From Pseudomonas vanderleydeniana (lineage in GTDB: Bacteria > Pseudomonadota > Gammaproteobacteria > Pseudomonadales > Pseudomonadaceae), in assembly GCF_014268755.2 (NCBI RefSeq), contig NZ_CP077093.1:4886001-4950000 (forward strand): a stretch of DNA of 64,000 nucleotides, in the 5' to 3' direction. A program made the position numbers and the translations under genes. Below, one piece after another: positions 1 to 7,453 of the stretch (position 1 is the stretch's first letter; the number at the start of each line of letters is the position of its first letter). The notes beneath the pieces were generated by a model. The model searched no databases. It was given only the letters and a program-made list of their open reading frames with translations, and had not been told where the DNA came from.

Positions 1-1338
1 GCCGTGCTGGTGCTGCTGATGGCTGCATTCGCCCTGGCCGCCATCTGGCGCCAGCTGGATATTCAGGCCAGGGACGGACTGACCGATAAAATGGCGCAGG
101 TGCAACACAGCCTCGCCGAAGGCTCGGCCTCGATTGCCGATATCGTGCTCCACCCGCACAACCTGCGCGACCAGATCATCGGACACGACAACCTGACCCT
201 GGTGATCATGGACTCGGCCAATCCGCGCAAGCGTCTGCTGACCCTGGGTGACCAGGAAAGCACCGAATTGCCCATCCCCGATCCCGGCAGCCCGGTCCTG
301 GAATTCCAGGAGGTCCGTTCGGCCGAGGGCCATGAAACGCTGATGGCCTACCAGTTGATGCGCCTCAAGAGTGGCCAGCCGATCCTGGTCATGCTCACGC
401 TCGACCGCAAGAGCGACTACACACTGCTGAGCGCCTACGTGAAGTCGACCCTCATTGCCCTGCCCCTGATCCTGCTGCTGGTCGGCGGCTGCGCCTGGTG
501 GCTGGTGCATCGTGGCCTGAAACCGCTGCGGGCGCTGAGCCAGGTCGCCGAAAGCGTCTCCGCCCGCGACCTCTCGCAACGGATGAAGGTCCAGGGCCTG
601 CCGGAAGAACTGAGTGACCTGGCGCACGCCGTGAACTTCATGCTCCACCGCCTGGACAGTGATGTGCAGCAACTGGCGCAGTTCTCCGATGACCTGGCGC
701 ACGAACTGCGCACCCCCATGAACAACCTGATGGGGACCGCGCAGGTCACCCTGTCCCGGGAACGAGCGCCGCAGGAGTACCGCCAGGTCCTGGAGTCATG
801 CACCGAAGAGCTGGAGCGCCTGTCGCGCATGGTGTCGCAGATGCTGTTTCTCGCCAGCGTCAGCCAGCCATCGGCGCCGCTGACCTTCAGCGATGTCGCG
901 CTGCATGAGGAAGCCGCCCGGGTCGCCGAGCTGTTCGCGGTCACCGCGGATGAAAAGGCCCTGTCGATAGCCCTGCGTGGCGAGGCCACGGTGTCCGGTG
1001 ACAAGCTGATGATCCAGCGGGCCATTTCCAACCTGCTGTCCAACGCGATCAGGCATGGCACGTCGGGCAGCACGGTCACCCTCGAGCTGTCGGCCACGGC
1101 GGACGAGGTGACGCTGGCCGTGGCCAATACCGGGGAAGACATCGAATCACGGCACCTGCCGCACCTGTTCGAGCGCTTCTACCGGGTCAATCCCGGCCAT
1201 GCCCGGCAACAGGGCGGCACGGGCCTGGGGCTGGCGATCGTGCGCTCGATCATGAGCCTGCATGAGGGCCGGGTGACGGTCGAGAGCGAACCGGGTCGCC
1301 TCACCACATTCGGGCTGGTGTTCCCTCGCCTCGCCTGA
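1..1338 (+). CDS. heavy-metal sensor histidine kinase, 5' end outside window
   Basis: Inner-membrane sensor kinase of the CusS/CopS/IrlS type that would phosphorylate an OmpR-class regulator, probably encoded just upstream. The frame is open to the window edge, so the N-terminus is missing. Counting from the GTG at base 4, a periplasmic segment is followed by a transmembrane helix near residues 148-170 and a HAMP domain. The phospho-acceptor His is about residue 233 in a LAHELRTPMNN H-box. An NLLSNAIRHG N-box and a GGTGLGLAIV G-box complete the ATPase domain. It belongs to the heavy-metal kinase subfamily. A link to the CusCBA-type genes 6 kb downstream is only inferred from proximity. Confidence 0.85.
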   Translation, partial: AVLVLLMAAFALAAIWRQLDIQARDGLTDKMAQVQHSLAEGSASIADIVLHPHNLRDQIIGHDNLTLVIMDSANPRKRLLTLGDQESTELPIPDPGSPVLEFQEVRSAEGHETLMAYQLMRLKSGQPILVMLTLDRKSDYTLLSAYVKSTLIALPLILLLVGGCAWWLVHRGLKPLRALSQVAESVSARDLSQRMKVQGLPEELSDLAHAVNFMLHRLDSDVQQLAQFSDDLAHELRTPMNNLMGTAQVTLSRERAPQEYRQVLESCTEELERLSRMVSQMLFLASVSQPSAPLTFSDVALHEEAARVAELFAVTADEKALSIALRGEATVSGDKLMIQRAISNLLSNAIRHGTSGSTVTLELSATADEVTLAVANTGEDIESRHLPHLFERFYRVNPGHARQQGGTGLGLAIVRSIMSLHEGRVTVESEPGRLTTFGLVFPRLA

Positions 1339-1366
1339 TGCCGTTCAAACGGAGCCGCGAGCCCTG

Positions 1367-2278
1367 TCAGGCCGCGTCTTCCGGGAACGGCAGGCTCAGC
1401 AGCCACTCGCTGAACGCGACCAGCGACGGCAGGTTCTGGTAGCGATTGGCATACGCCAGGTAGTAGCTCTTGCCGCTTTTCATGGGCTCGAACAACACCA
1501 CCAGCGAGCCCGCCCGGATCTCGTCCTGCACCAGCACCAGCGGCACCAGGCCGATGCCGATACCGGCGACCGCCGCCTGGATCAGGTGGCTGGTGAGTTC
1601 GAAGCCGGGCCCCGGACGCATCAGGCGATGATCCAGGCCGTTGTGCTCGAACCAGTCCGACCAGGCATTGGGCCGGGACACGACGTTGAGCAGCGAATGG
1701 CTGGTGGCGATCTCGACTGGCGTCGTCGTGCGGTATTCGGGCAGGGCCGAAGGACTGGCCACCACCACCAGTTCCTCGGTCAGCAGCTTGTGCGACATGA
1801 AGCCCGGCCAGGAACCGGAACCGGCGTAGATGATCGCATTCATCTCGCCGGCGGCACTGGCCAGGTCGGCCTGGATGATCCGCGAATGAATGTGCACCAC
1901 GACATCCGGGTGCCTGGCGTAGAAATCGTTCATGCGCGGCAGCAGCCACTTCGAGCCGAACGTCGGCAGCACCCCCAGGTGCAACACGCCCTCCTGGGAA
2001 CGGAAGGCGATGGTCTTCAGCGTCGCGCTGCGAATCCGCCCCAGGGCTGCCGATAACTCATGCTGGTACAGCGCCCCGGCCGCCGTCAGTTCGATGCGCC
2101 GGCCGTCACGCAGAAACAGCTCGACCCCCAGCAGCGTCTCCAGCGCCTGGACCTGCCGGCTCACGGCGCTCTGGGTCAGCAGCAACTCGTCCGCCGCCTT
2201 GGTGAAGCTGCCATGGCGCGCCGCCGCCTCGAAGGCCACCAGCACCGACATCGAAGGAGTGAGGCGTCTAGGATTCAT
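1367..2278 (-). CDS. LysR-family regulator, GcvA-like
   Basis: DNA-binding transcription factor of 303 residues, a normal LysR length. The N-terminal winged helix-turn-helix is clear (FTKAADELLLTQSAVSRQ, about residues 25-42), and a periplasmic-binding-like effector domain follows. The opening with RRLTPSMSVLVAFEAAARHGS resembles the GcvA subgroup. It is divergent from the YdiJ-type dehydrogenase gene with 156 bp between starts, the usual arrangement for a LysR protein acting on its neighbour. The effector cannot be read from sequence; 2-hydroxyglutarate or a related acid would be a guess. No strong Shine-Dalgarno precedes the ATG. Confidence 0.88.
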   Translation of the reverse strand: MNPRRLTPSMSVLVAFEAAARHGSFTKAADELLLTQSAVSRQVQALETLLGVELFLRDGRRIELTAAGALYQHELSAALGRIRSATLKTIAFRSQEGVLHLGVLPTFGSKWLLPRMNDFYARHPDVVVHIHSRIIQADLASAAGEMNAIIYAGSGSWPGFMSHKLLTEELVVVASPSALPEYRTTTPVEIATSHSLLNVVSRPNAWSDWFEHNGLDHRLMRPGPGFELTSHLIQAAVAGIGIGLVPLVLVQDEIRAGSLVVLFEPMKSGKSYYLAYANRYQNLPSLVAFSEWLLSLPFPEDAA

Positions 2279-2434
2279 TCATAAAGCTCATGCAAATGCT
2301 GCGTGTTTTACGTTTGCCGGGGGCCGGCAATCTGCGAATAATCGAAACTATACCGCTTCGCCCGAACGCTGGCTCAGCCTTGAGCATACGTTAAGCGAAT
2401 ATAAAAACGAATTAGCCTGCAGGAACCGTCACGA

Positions 2435-5400
2435 ATGATCGCCCGCCTCATCCCCACGAACGGTCAGACCGACCTGTACGAACGCTTCCTGAAACAGCTG
2501 GGCAGCGAAGGATTCCAGGGGGAAATCGCCGCCGACCTGGGTTCGCGCACGGTGTTGTCCACCGATAACTCGATCTACCAGCGCCTGCCCCAGGCCGCCG
2601 TGTTCCCCAAGACCTACGCGGACGTCGAGCTCGTGGCGAAACTCGCCGCCCACCCGCAGTACCGCTCCGTGGTGCTCACCCCTCGCGGCGGCGGCACCGG
2701 CACCAACGGCCAGTCGCTGACCGACGGTATCGTGGTCGACCTTTCGCGACACCTGAACACCATCCTCGAAATCAATGTCGAGGAACGCTGGGTCCGGGTG
2801 CAGAGTGGCGTGGTCAAGGACCAGCTGAACGCCGCCCTCAAGCCCCACGGCCTGTTCTTCGCCCCTGAACTGTCGACCTCCAACCGCGCCACCATCGGCG
2901 GCATGATCAACACCGACGCCAGTGGCCAGGGCAGTTGCACCTACGGCAAGACCCGCGATCACGTGCTCGCCCTGTCGACCGTGCTGCTCGGCGGCCAGCG
3001 CCTCGACAGCCAGCCGATCGCCGCCGACCAGGCCGACCGCGAGGCGGCCCGGCAGGACCTGGTCGGCAGCGTCTACCGCTGCACCCGCGACATCGCCGAC
3101 CAGCAGGCGCAACTGATCAAGGACACCTTTCCGCCGCTCAACCGCTGCCTGACCGGCTATGACCTCGCGCACCTGCGCGAGGAGGACGGCGGTTTCAACC
3201 TCAACAGCATCCTGTGCGGTTCCGAAGGCTCGCTGGGCTTCATCGTCGAGGCCAAGCTCAATGTGCTGCCGATCCCGCGCCACAGCATCCTGGTGAACGT
3301 GCAGTACACCGCGTTCATGGATGCCCTGCGCGACGCCAAGGCGCTGATGGCACTCAAGCCGCTGTCCATCGAGACCGTCGACTCCAAGGTGCTGAGGCTG
3401 GCGATGCAGGACATCGTCTGGCACGGCGTGGCCGAGTACTTCCCGCCGATCCCCGGCCAACAGACCCTGGGCATCAACCTGATCGAATTCAGCGACGACG
3501 ACCAGGAGCAGCTGGAGCGGCGCGTCCATGACTTCATCGAACACCTGAAAAACGACACCAGCGTGGTGCGCCTGGGCCACACCCTGGCAGTCGGCAGCGA
3601 GGCGGTGAAACGCGTCTACACCATGCGCAAGCGCTCGGTGGGCCTGCTCGGCAACGTCCAGGGCGAAGCCCGTCCGCAGCCGTTCGTCGAAGACACCGCC
3701 GTGCCGCCGGAAAACCTCGCGGACTTCATCGCCGAGTTCCGTGCGCTGCTCGATTCGCACCAGCTCGAATACGGCATGTTCGGCCACGTGGACGCCGGCG
3801 TGCTGCACGTGCGGCCGATCCTGGACATGAAGGACCCGCGCCAGGCGGCGCTGATCCGCCCGGTTTCCGATGGCGTGGCCGCCCTCACCCAGAAATACGG
3901 CGGCCTGCTGTGGGGCGAGCATGGCAAGGGCCTGCGTTCGGAGTACTCGCCGGCCTACTTCGGCCCGCTGTACCCGTCGCTGCAGGCGATCAAGGCGGCG
4001 TTCGACCCGTTCAACCAGCTCAACCCGGGCAAGATCGCCACGCCGTCGAGCGTCAGCGAAGCCACGCTGACCAAGGTCGACGAAGTGGTCCTGCGCGGCG
4101 AGCTCGACCGGCAGATCGACGAGCGCGTCTGGCAGAGCTACCACACCGCCGCCCACTGCAACGGCAACGGTGCCTGCTACAACTTCGACCCCGATGACGC
4201 GATGTGCCCGTCCTGGAAAGCCACGCGCAACCGCATTCATTCGCCCAAGGGCCGTGCCTCGCTGGTGCGCGAATGGCTGCGCCTGCAGGGTGCCCAGGGC
4301 GTCGACCTGCTGGGCAACGTGACCAGCCGCTTCAGCGTCGGCAACCTGCTGGCCAAGGTGCGCAACACCGTCGGCAAGCAACTTGGCGAGAAAGACTTCT
4401 CCCACGAAGTCTATGACGCGATGGCCGGCTGCCTGGCGTGCAAGTCCTGTGCAGGCCAGTGCCCGGTGAAGGTCAACGTACCGGACTTCCGCTCGCGCTT
4501 CCTCGAGCTCTACCACCACCGCTACCTGCGGCCGCTGAAGGACTACGTGGTCGGTTCGCTGGAGTACAGCATTCCCTACATCGCCCGCTTCCCACGGCTG
4601 TACAACGCCATGATGAACGCGCGGCCGGTCAAGTTCCTGCTCGAACACGTGGTCGGCATGGTCGACAGTCCGCTGCTGAGCCTGGTGGACTTCCACCAGG
4701 TCTGCGCCCGCTGGAACGTGCAGACGGCCACCGCGCACAAACTGTCGAAACTGAGCGAGGAGCAGCGCCAGCGCAGCGTCGTCATCGTCCAGGACGCCTT
4801 CACCCGCTACTTCGAGACCCCGCTGGCCGCCGAGTGGATCGAGCTGATCGCCCGGCTGGGCTACGACATCTACTTGGCGCCGTTCGCCCCCAATGGCAAG
4901 CCGCTGCAGGTCCAGGGCTTCCTCGGTGCCTTCAGGAAGGCCGCGGCCCACAACGCCAAGGGCCTGAAAGCCCTCGAAGCCTACGGCATCCCGCTGGTGG
5001 GACTCGACCCGGCGATGACCCTGGTCTACCGCCAGGAGTACGCCAAGACCCTGGAGCAGGATGCCGCGCCCCGCGTGGTGCTGGCCCAGGAGTGGTTGGC
5101 GACCGCCCTGCCGACACTGGAAAAGCCGCAGGCGCCGCAGACCTATCAATTCCTGCCGCACTGCACCGAGCGGACCAACGAGCCGGCGAGCGTCGAGCAG
5201 TGGAAAAAGGTCTTCGAGGGCTTTGGCCTGAAACTGCAGGTCCTGGCCAGCGGCTGCTGCGGCATGTCCGGTACCTACGGGCACGAGACCCGCAACGCCA
5301 AGACGTCGCAGGTCATCTACTCGCAGTCCTGGCAGCCGCTGGTGGAGCGCTACCAACCGGCCGGCCGCCTGCTCGCCGACGGCTACTCGTGCCGCAGCCA

Positions 5401-5488
5401 GGTCAAGCGCCAGGCCGGTGAAGTGGTGTTGCATCCGCTGCAGGCACTGCTCGGCCAGCTTCGCGAACGCGAGACGGCCAAGGCGTAG
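2435..5488 (+). CDS. ydiJ: FAD/Fe-S D-2-hydroxyglutarate dehydrogenase, YdiJ type
   Basis: Large flavo-iron-sulfur oxidoreductase of 1017 residues, essentially the length of E. coli YdiJ. An FAD-binding PCMH domain carries RGGGTGTNGQ at about residues 84-93. A FAD-oxidase C-terminal domain has a FGHVDAGVLHVRP motif, followed by a ferredoxin-like region with a CLACKSCAGQCPV cluster near residues 666-678. A C-terminal CCG domain ends in SGCCGMSG near 938-945. YdiJ-type enzymes oxidise D-2-hydroxyglutarate to 2-oxoglutarate and pass electrons to the respiratory chain. The lysine pathway gene hglS in this window makes that substrate, which supports the role. Specificity is by family and not tested. 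Confidence 0.85.
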   Translation: MIARLIPTNGQTDLYERFLKQLGSEGFQGEIAADLGSRTVLSTDNSIYQRLPQAAVFPKTYADVELVAKLAAHPQYRSVVLTPRGGGTGTNGQSLTDGIVVDLSRHLNTILEINVEERWVRVQSGVVKDQLNAALKPHGLFFAPELSTSNRATIGGMINTDASGQGSCTYGKTRDHVLALSTVLLGGQRLDSQPIAADQADREAARQDLVGSVYRCTRDIADQQAQLIKDTFPPLNRCLTGYDLAHLREEDGGFNLNSILCGSEGSLGFIVEAKLNVLPIPRHSILVNVQYTAFMDALRDAKALMALKPLSIETVDSKVLRLAMQDIVWHGVAEYFPPIPGQQTLGINLIEFSDDDQEQLERRVHDFIEHLKNDTSVVRLGHTLAVGSEAVKRVYTMRKRSVGLLGNVQGEARPQPFVEDTAVPPENLADFIAEFRALLDSHQLEYGMFGHVDAGVLHVRPILDMKDPRQAALIRPVSDGVAALTQKYGGLLWGEHGKGLRSEYSPAYFGPLYPSLQAIKAAFDPFNQLNPGKIATPSSVSEATLTKVDEVVLRGELDRQIDERVWQSYHTAAHCNGNGACYNFDPDDAMCPSWKATRNRIHSPKGRASLVREWLRLQGAQGVDLLGNVTSRFSVGNLLAKVRNTVGKQLGEKDFSHEVYDAMAGCLACKSCAGQCPVKVNVPDFRSRFLELYHHRYLRPLKDYVVGSLEYSIPYIARFPRLYNAMMNARPVKFLLEHVVGMVDSPLLSLVDFHQVCARWNVQTATAHKLSKLSEEQRQRSVVIVQDAFTRYFETPLAAEWIELIARLGYDIYLAPFAPNGKPLQVQGFLGAFRKAAAHNAKGLKALEAYGIPLVGLDPAMTLVYRQEYAKTLEQDAAPRVVLAQEWLATALPTLEKPQAPQTYQFLPHCTERTNEPASVEQWKKVFEGFGLKLQVLASGCCGMSGTYGHETRNAKTSQVIYSQSWQPLVERYQPAGRLLADGYSCRSQVKRQAGEVVLHPLQALLGQLRERETAKA

Positions 5489-5525
5489 GGCACGACGGTA
5501 CGCAGGTCTCGACGCCGGGCTGGCC

Positions 5526-5963
5526 CTACACCCAGCCCAGCGTCATCAGGTACAGCGCACCATAGCGACCGGCCTTGGCCAGCGTGACGATGAGCAGGAA
5601 GCTCCACCAGGGTTCACGCATGAGCCCGGCCACCACCGTCAGCGGGTCACCGATGATCGGCATCCAACTGAGCAGCAGCGACCAGCGGCCGTAACGGTGA
5701 TAGGTGTGCTGGACGCGCTCCAGCCGCTGGGCGGAAACCGGAAACCACTTGCGCTCCCGCCAGTGTTCCAGATAACGCCCCAGCACCCAGTTCACCAGCG
5801 AACCGGCGACGTTACCCGCCGTGGCGACGATCAACAGGACAAGGGCCGGGTGCTGCTTGGCCCAGAGCAGGGCGAGCAGCACCGCCTCCGACTGCAGCGG
5901 CAGCAGCGTGGCGGCGCCGAACGCCGACAGGAACAGGCCGAGGTATCCGCCGGTTTCCCACAT
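5526..5963 (-). CDS. YqaA/DedA-like small membrane protein
   Basis: Integral membrane protein of about 145 residues resembling the YqaA branch of the DedA/VTT superfamily. It has hydrophobic helices at the N-terminus (GLFLSAFGAATLLPLQSEAVLLALL), a central glycine-rich segment with NVAGSLVNWVLGRYLE, and a C-terminal GDPLTVVAGLMREPWW stretch typical of the family. The start is placed at the ATG at 5963, which follows a strong GGGGAGGG ribosome site; the open frame runs 20 codons further upstream without one. DedA proteins are linked to lipid flipping and membrane homeostasis, and the role of YqaA members is not established. It converges on the dehydrogenase gene. Confidence 0.8.
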   Translation of the reverse strand: MWETGGYLGLFLSAFGAATLLPLQSEAVLLALLWAKQHPALVLLIVATAGNVAGSLVNWVLGRYLEHWRERKWFPVSAQRLERVQHTYHRYGRWSLLLSWMPIIGDPLTVVAGLMREPWWSFLLIVTLAKAGRYGALYLMTLGWV

Positions 5964-6011
5964 GTTGCCCTCCCCTGAAACCGGATAGTGATTGATCGCC
6001 ACTGATCGACT

Positions 6012-6118
6012 GATCGTTCCCACGCTCCGCGTGGGAATGCCTCTCAGGACGCTCGGCGTCCGCTCTTGTGGCGCAGAGCGTCACGGGCTGCGTTCCCACG
6101 CAGAGCGTGGGAACGATC
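6012..6118. repeat. MITE-like element of nested GTTCCCACG hairpins
   Basis: About 107 bp bounded by a perfect 15-bp inverted repeat (GATCGTTCCCACGCT at 6012-6026 and its complement at 6104-6118). Each end folds by itself: a 9-bp stem with a 3-nt loop on the left, and an 11-bp stem with a 3-nt loop on the right. A degraded third arm follows at about 6119-6144. Similar GTTCCCACG repeats are scattered in Pseudomonas genomes between genes (from memory). It lies between yqaA and csoR and may act as a transcript end. Confidence 0.75.
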
Positions 6119-6168
6119 AGGGATGCTCCGCGTGAGAACGATCAAGTCTGGGATTGAACGATCAGAGA

Positions 6169-6462
6169 TCACAAGTACTTGGTGATCTGCCTGAACTCTT
6201 CCAGCGGTGCCTGCTCGCCGCTGGCCAGGGCACTGACGGTGTGCTCCAGGCAGTGGTCGATGTGATCCTGGATCAGCGTGCGCTTGGCCTGGCACACCGC
6301 CTTTTCCACCGCATGCAACTGCTGGGCGATGTCCACGCAGGCGCGGCCGCTCTCGATCATGGCAACGATGCTGCGCAGGTGGCCTTCGGCGCGCTTGAGG
6401 CGCTTGACGATGGCATCGTGTGACTGGTGCGCGTGTTCATGCGCGGAAGTGGGTGGGCTCAT
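6169..6462 (-). CDS. csoR: CsoR/RcnR-family metal-sensing repressor
   Basis: All-helical metalloregulator of 97 residues that would release its operator on binding metal, de-repressing export genes. A Cys42-His67-Cys71 set reproduces the spacing of the Cu(I) ligands of Mycobacterium CsoR (25 then 4 residues). This favours copper over nickel/cobalt (RcnR) or formaldehyde (FrmR). The extra N-terminal tail is His-rich (HEHAHQSHD), as in some nickel/cobalt sensors, so specificity stays open. The start is the ATG at 6462; an in-frame extension upstream runs into the next gene and lacks family similarity. It is transcribed after the DUF3147 gene with a G-tract operator upstream of both. Confidence 0.85.
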   Translation of the reverse strand: MSPPTSAHEHAHQSHDAIVKRLKRAEGHLRSIVAMIESGRACVDIAQQLHAVEKAVCQAKRTLIQDHIDHCLEHTVSALASGEQAPLEEFRQITKYL

Positions 6463-6520
6463 GGCACGGTCCGCCGGGAAGAAGCGCCCAGTATCCCCCA
6501 GCCGGGGCCACACTCCAAGC

Positions 6521-6871
6521 TCACAGCAGATCGATACCGAACCGCCGAAGCGCCAGGGCGAACAGCAGGAACGCCGCCAGGCTGACGAGTATCCCCGCCA
6601 GCAATGCCCACCAGAACCCCAGTCGCGCCAGCAGCGACGGAAACAGCAGGAACATCGGCAACGTGGGCACGACATACCAGAAGGTGTACCAGGCGTGGTT
6701 GGCAATCTTTTCCGGGCTCTGCTGCTCGTAATACAGCCAGACCAGGGTCAACAGCGTCACCAGCGGCAGCGAGGCGACCAGCCCGCCGAGCTTGTCGCTG
6801 CGCTTGGCGAACTCGGACACCAGCACGACGATGGCCGAAGTGACGAAATACTTGGTGATCAGCCAGCTCAT
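6521..6871 (-). CDS. DUF3147-like membrane protein
   Basis: Small integral membrane protein of 116 residues with four predicted hydrophobic helices: about residues 3-20, 30-47, 62-85 and 88-110. The opening MSWLITKYFVTSAIVVLVSE and the KLGGLVASLPLVTLL segment fit the DUF3147 group, for which I know no biochemical function. The start is placed at the ATG at 6871, leaving the operator-like palindrome at 6918-6936 in the 5' region; the upstream extension of the frame would run through the operator. It is separated from csoR by 58 bp on the same strand, so the two are probably co-transcribed. That suggests a metal-stress role by association only. Confidence 0.7.
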   Translation of the reverse strand: MSWLITKYFVTSAIVVLVSEFAKRSDKLGGLVASLPLVTLLTLVWLYYEQQSPEKIANHAWYTFWYVVPTLPMFLLFPSLLARLGFWWALLAGILVSLAAFLLFALALRRFGIDLL

Positions 6872-6917
6872 GGGCGTTAGCGTCCGCGGCGCAACGGCAT
6901 TGGATGAGCCATCATCA

Positions 6918-6936
6918 TATCCCCCCCAGGGGGATA
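6918..6936. promoter_or_regulatory. CsoR-type operator
   Basis: Inverted repeat TATCCCCC / GGGGGATA with a 3-nt spacer. A/T-flanked G-tracts of this kind are the known recognition element of the CsoR/RcnR family. It lies 47 bp upstream of the DUF3147-csoR start and 80 bp upstream of the divergent start at 7016, so one site could control both transcripts. Confidence 0.75.
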
Positions 6937-7015
6937 CCTCAAGACTGGCACCGGTGACCCGCAAGCGGAAAAACAGTTAATGCTCAGCTAATCGATCTCG
7001 TCTAGACTCCCGCCC

Positions 7016-7360
7016 ATGATGCGCCTACTGCGATTGCTCGTTGTCCTGATGCTTACGCTCACGCTTCCCCTCAGCGGGATGGCGGGGATCGCTTCGGCCA
7101 GCGAGCCATGTCCGATGCAGGCCATGGGCATGACGACAAAGGCCGCCATGACCCATGACTGCTGCCAGGACCAGGGCAAGTCTTCCGATCACGCCTCCAA
7201 GGCCTGCAAGGCCGGCCAGGAGTGCCGCACCGCCGGCACGCTCCAGGTCAACCTGGCCGAACCGGCACGGCCCTTCGCGGCGCCCGCGCCCACCGACACC
7301 TACACCCAGGGCCTGGTGAACCGGGCACCGTCCGACCTGTGGCGACCGCCACGCGCCTGA
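7016..7360 (+). CDS. small secreted Cys/Met/His-rich protein
   Basis: Protein of 114 residues with a clear signal peptide (about residues 1-29, cleavage near SAS-EPC). The short mature part has five cysteines (about 32, 49, 50, 64 and 70), several methionines and histidines, and ends in a Pro-rich DLWRPPRA tail. It sits between the CsoR-like operator and the cusC-like gene, the position taken by CzcI or CusF-like periplasmic helpers in other metal operons. The residue content suits soft-metal binding in the periplasm. I cannot assign it to a named family. Two adjacent ATG codons (7016 and 7019) are both possible starts. Confidence 0.7.
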   Translation: MMRLLRLLVVLMLTLTLPLSGMAGIASASEPCPMQAMGMTTKAAMTHDCCQDQGKSSDHASKACKAGQECRTAGTLQVNLAEPARPFAAPAPTDTYTQGLVNRAPSDLWRPPRA

Positions 7361-7385
7361 TTCCTTCGTAAACCTCACACCATCG

Positions 7386-7404
7386 TCCCGCCCTCAACGC
7401 GGGA
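7386..7404 (+). promoter_or_regulatory. hairpin overlapping a leader ribosome site
   Basis: Inverted repeat TCCCGC (7386-7391) / GCGGGA (7399-7404) with a 7-nt loop. Its 3' arm covers part of the GGGAGG Shine-Dalgarno (7401-7406) of the short leader frame at 7412. If it forms in the RNA it would restrain leader translation. Confidence 0.4.
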
Positions 7405-7411
7405 GGCTGGC

Positions 7412-7453
7412 ATGCGCCTGTGCGCCGGTTTTTCCGAGGAATCCTCTTCATGA
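7412..7453 (+). CDS. possible 13-residue leader peptide
   Basis: Short open frame MRLCAGFSEESSS with a good ribosome site (GGGAGG, 5-nt spacing). Its TGA overlaps the ATG of the cusC-like gene in an ATGA arrangement, which permits translational coupling. It contains one cysteine. Existence is inferred only from the start signals and the overlap; a chance frame of this length is quite possible. Confidence 0.35.
   Translation: MRLCAGFSEESSS

Noticed and set aside
2429..5434. A 1001-codon open frame antisense to the YdiJ-type gene
   Set aside because: It is a high-GC shadow: the plus strand encodes recognisable FAD and Fe-S motifs throughout, while the antisense product is Arg/Val/Leu-biased with no domain.
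7000..7005. TAGACT as a -10 box for the copper operon
   Set aside because: No acceptable -35 hexamer lies at 16-18 bp; the transcription start cannot be placed from sequence alone.
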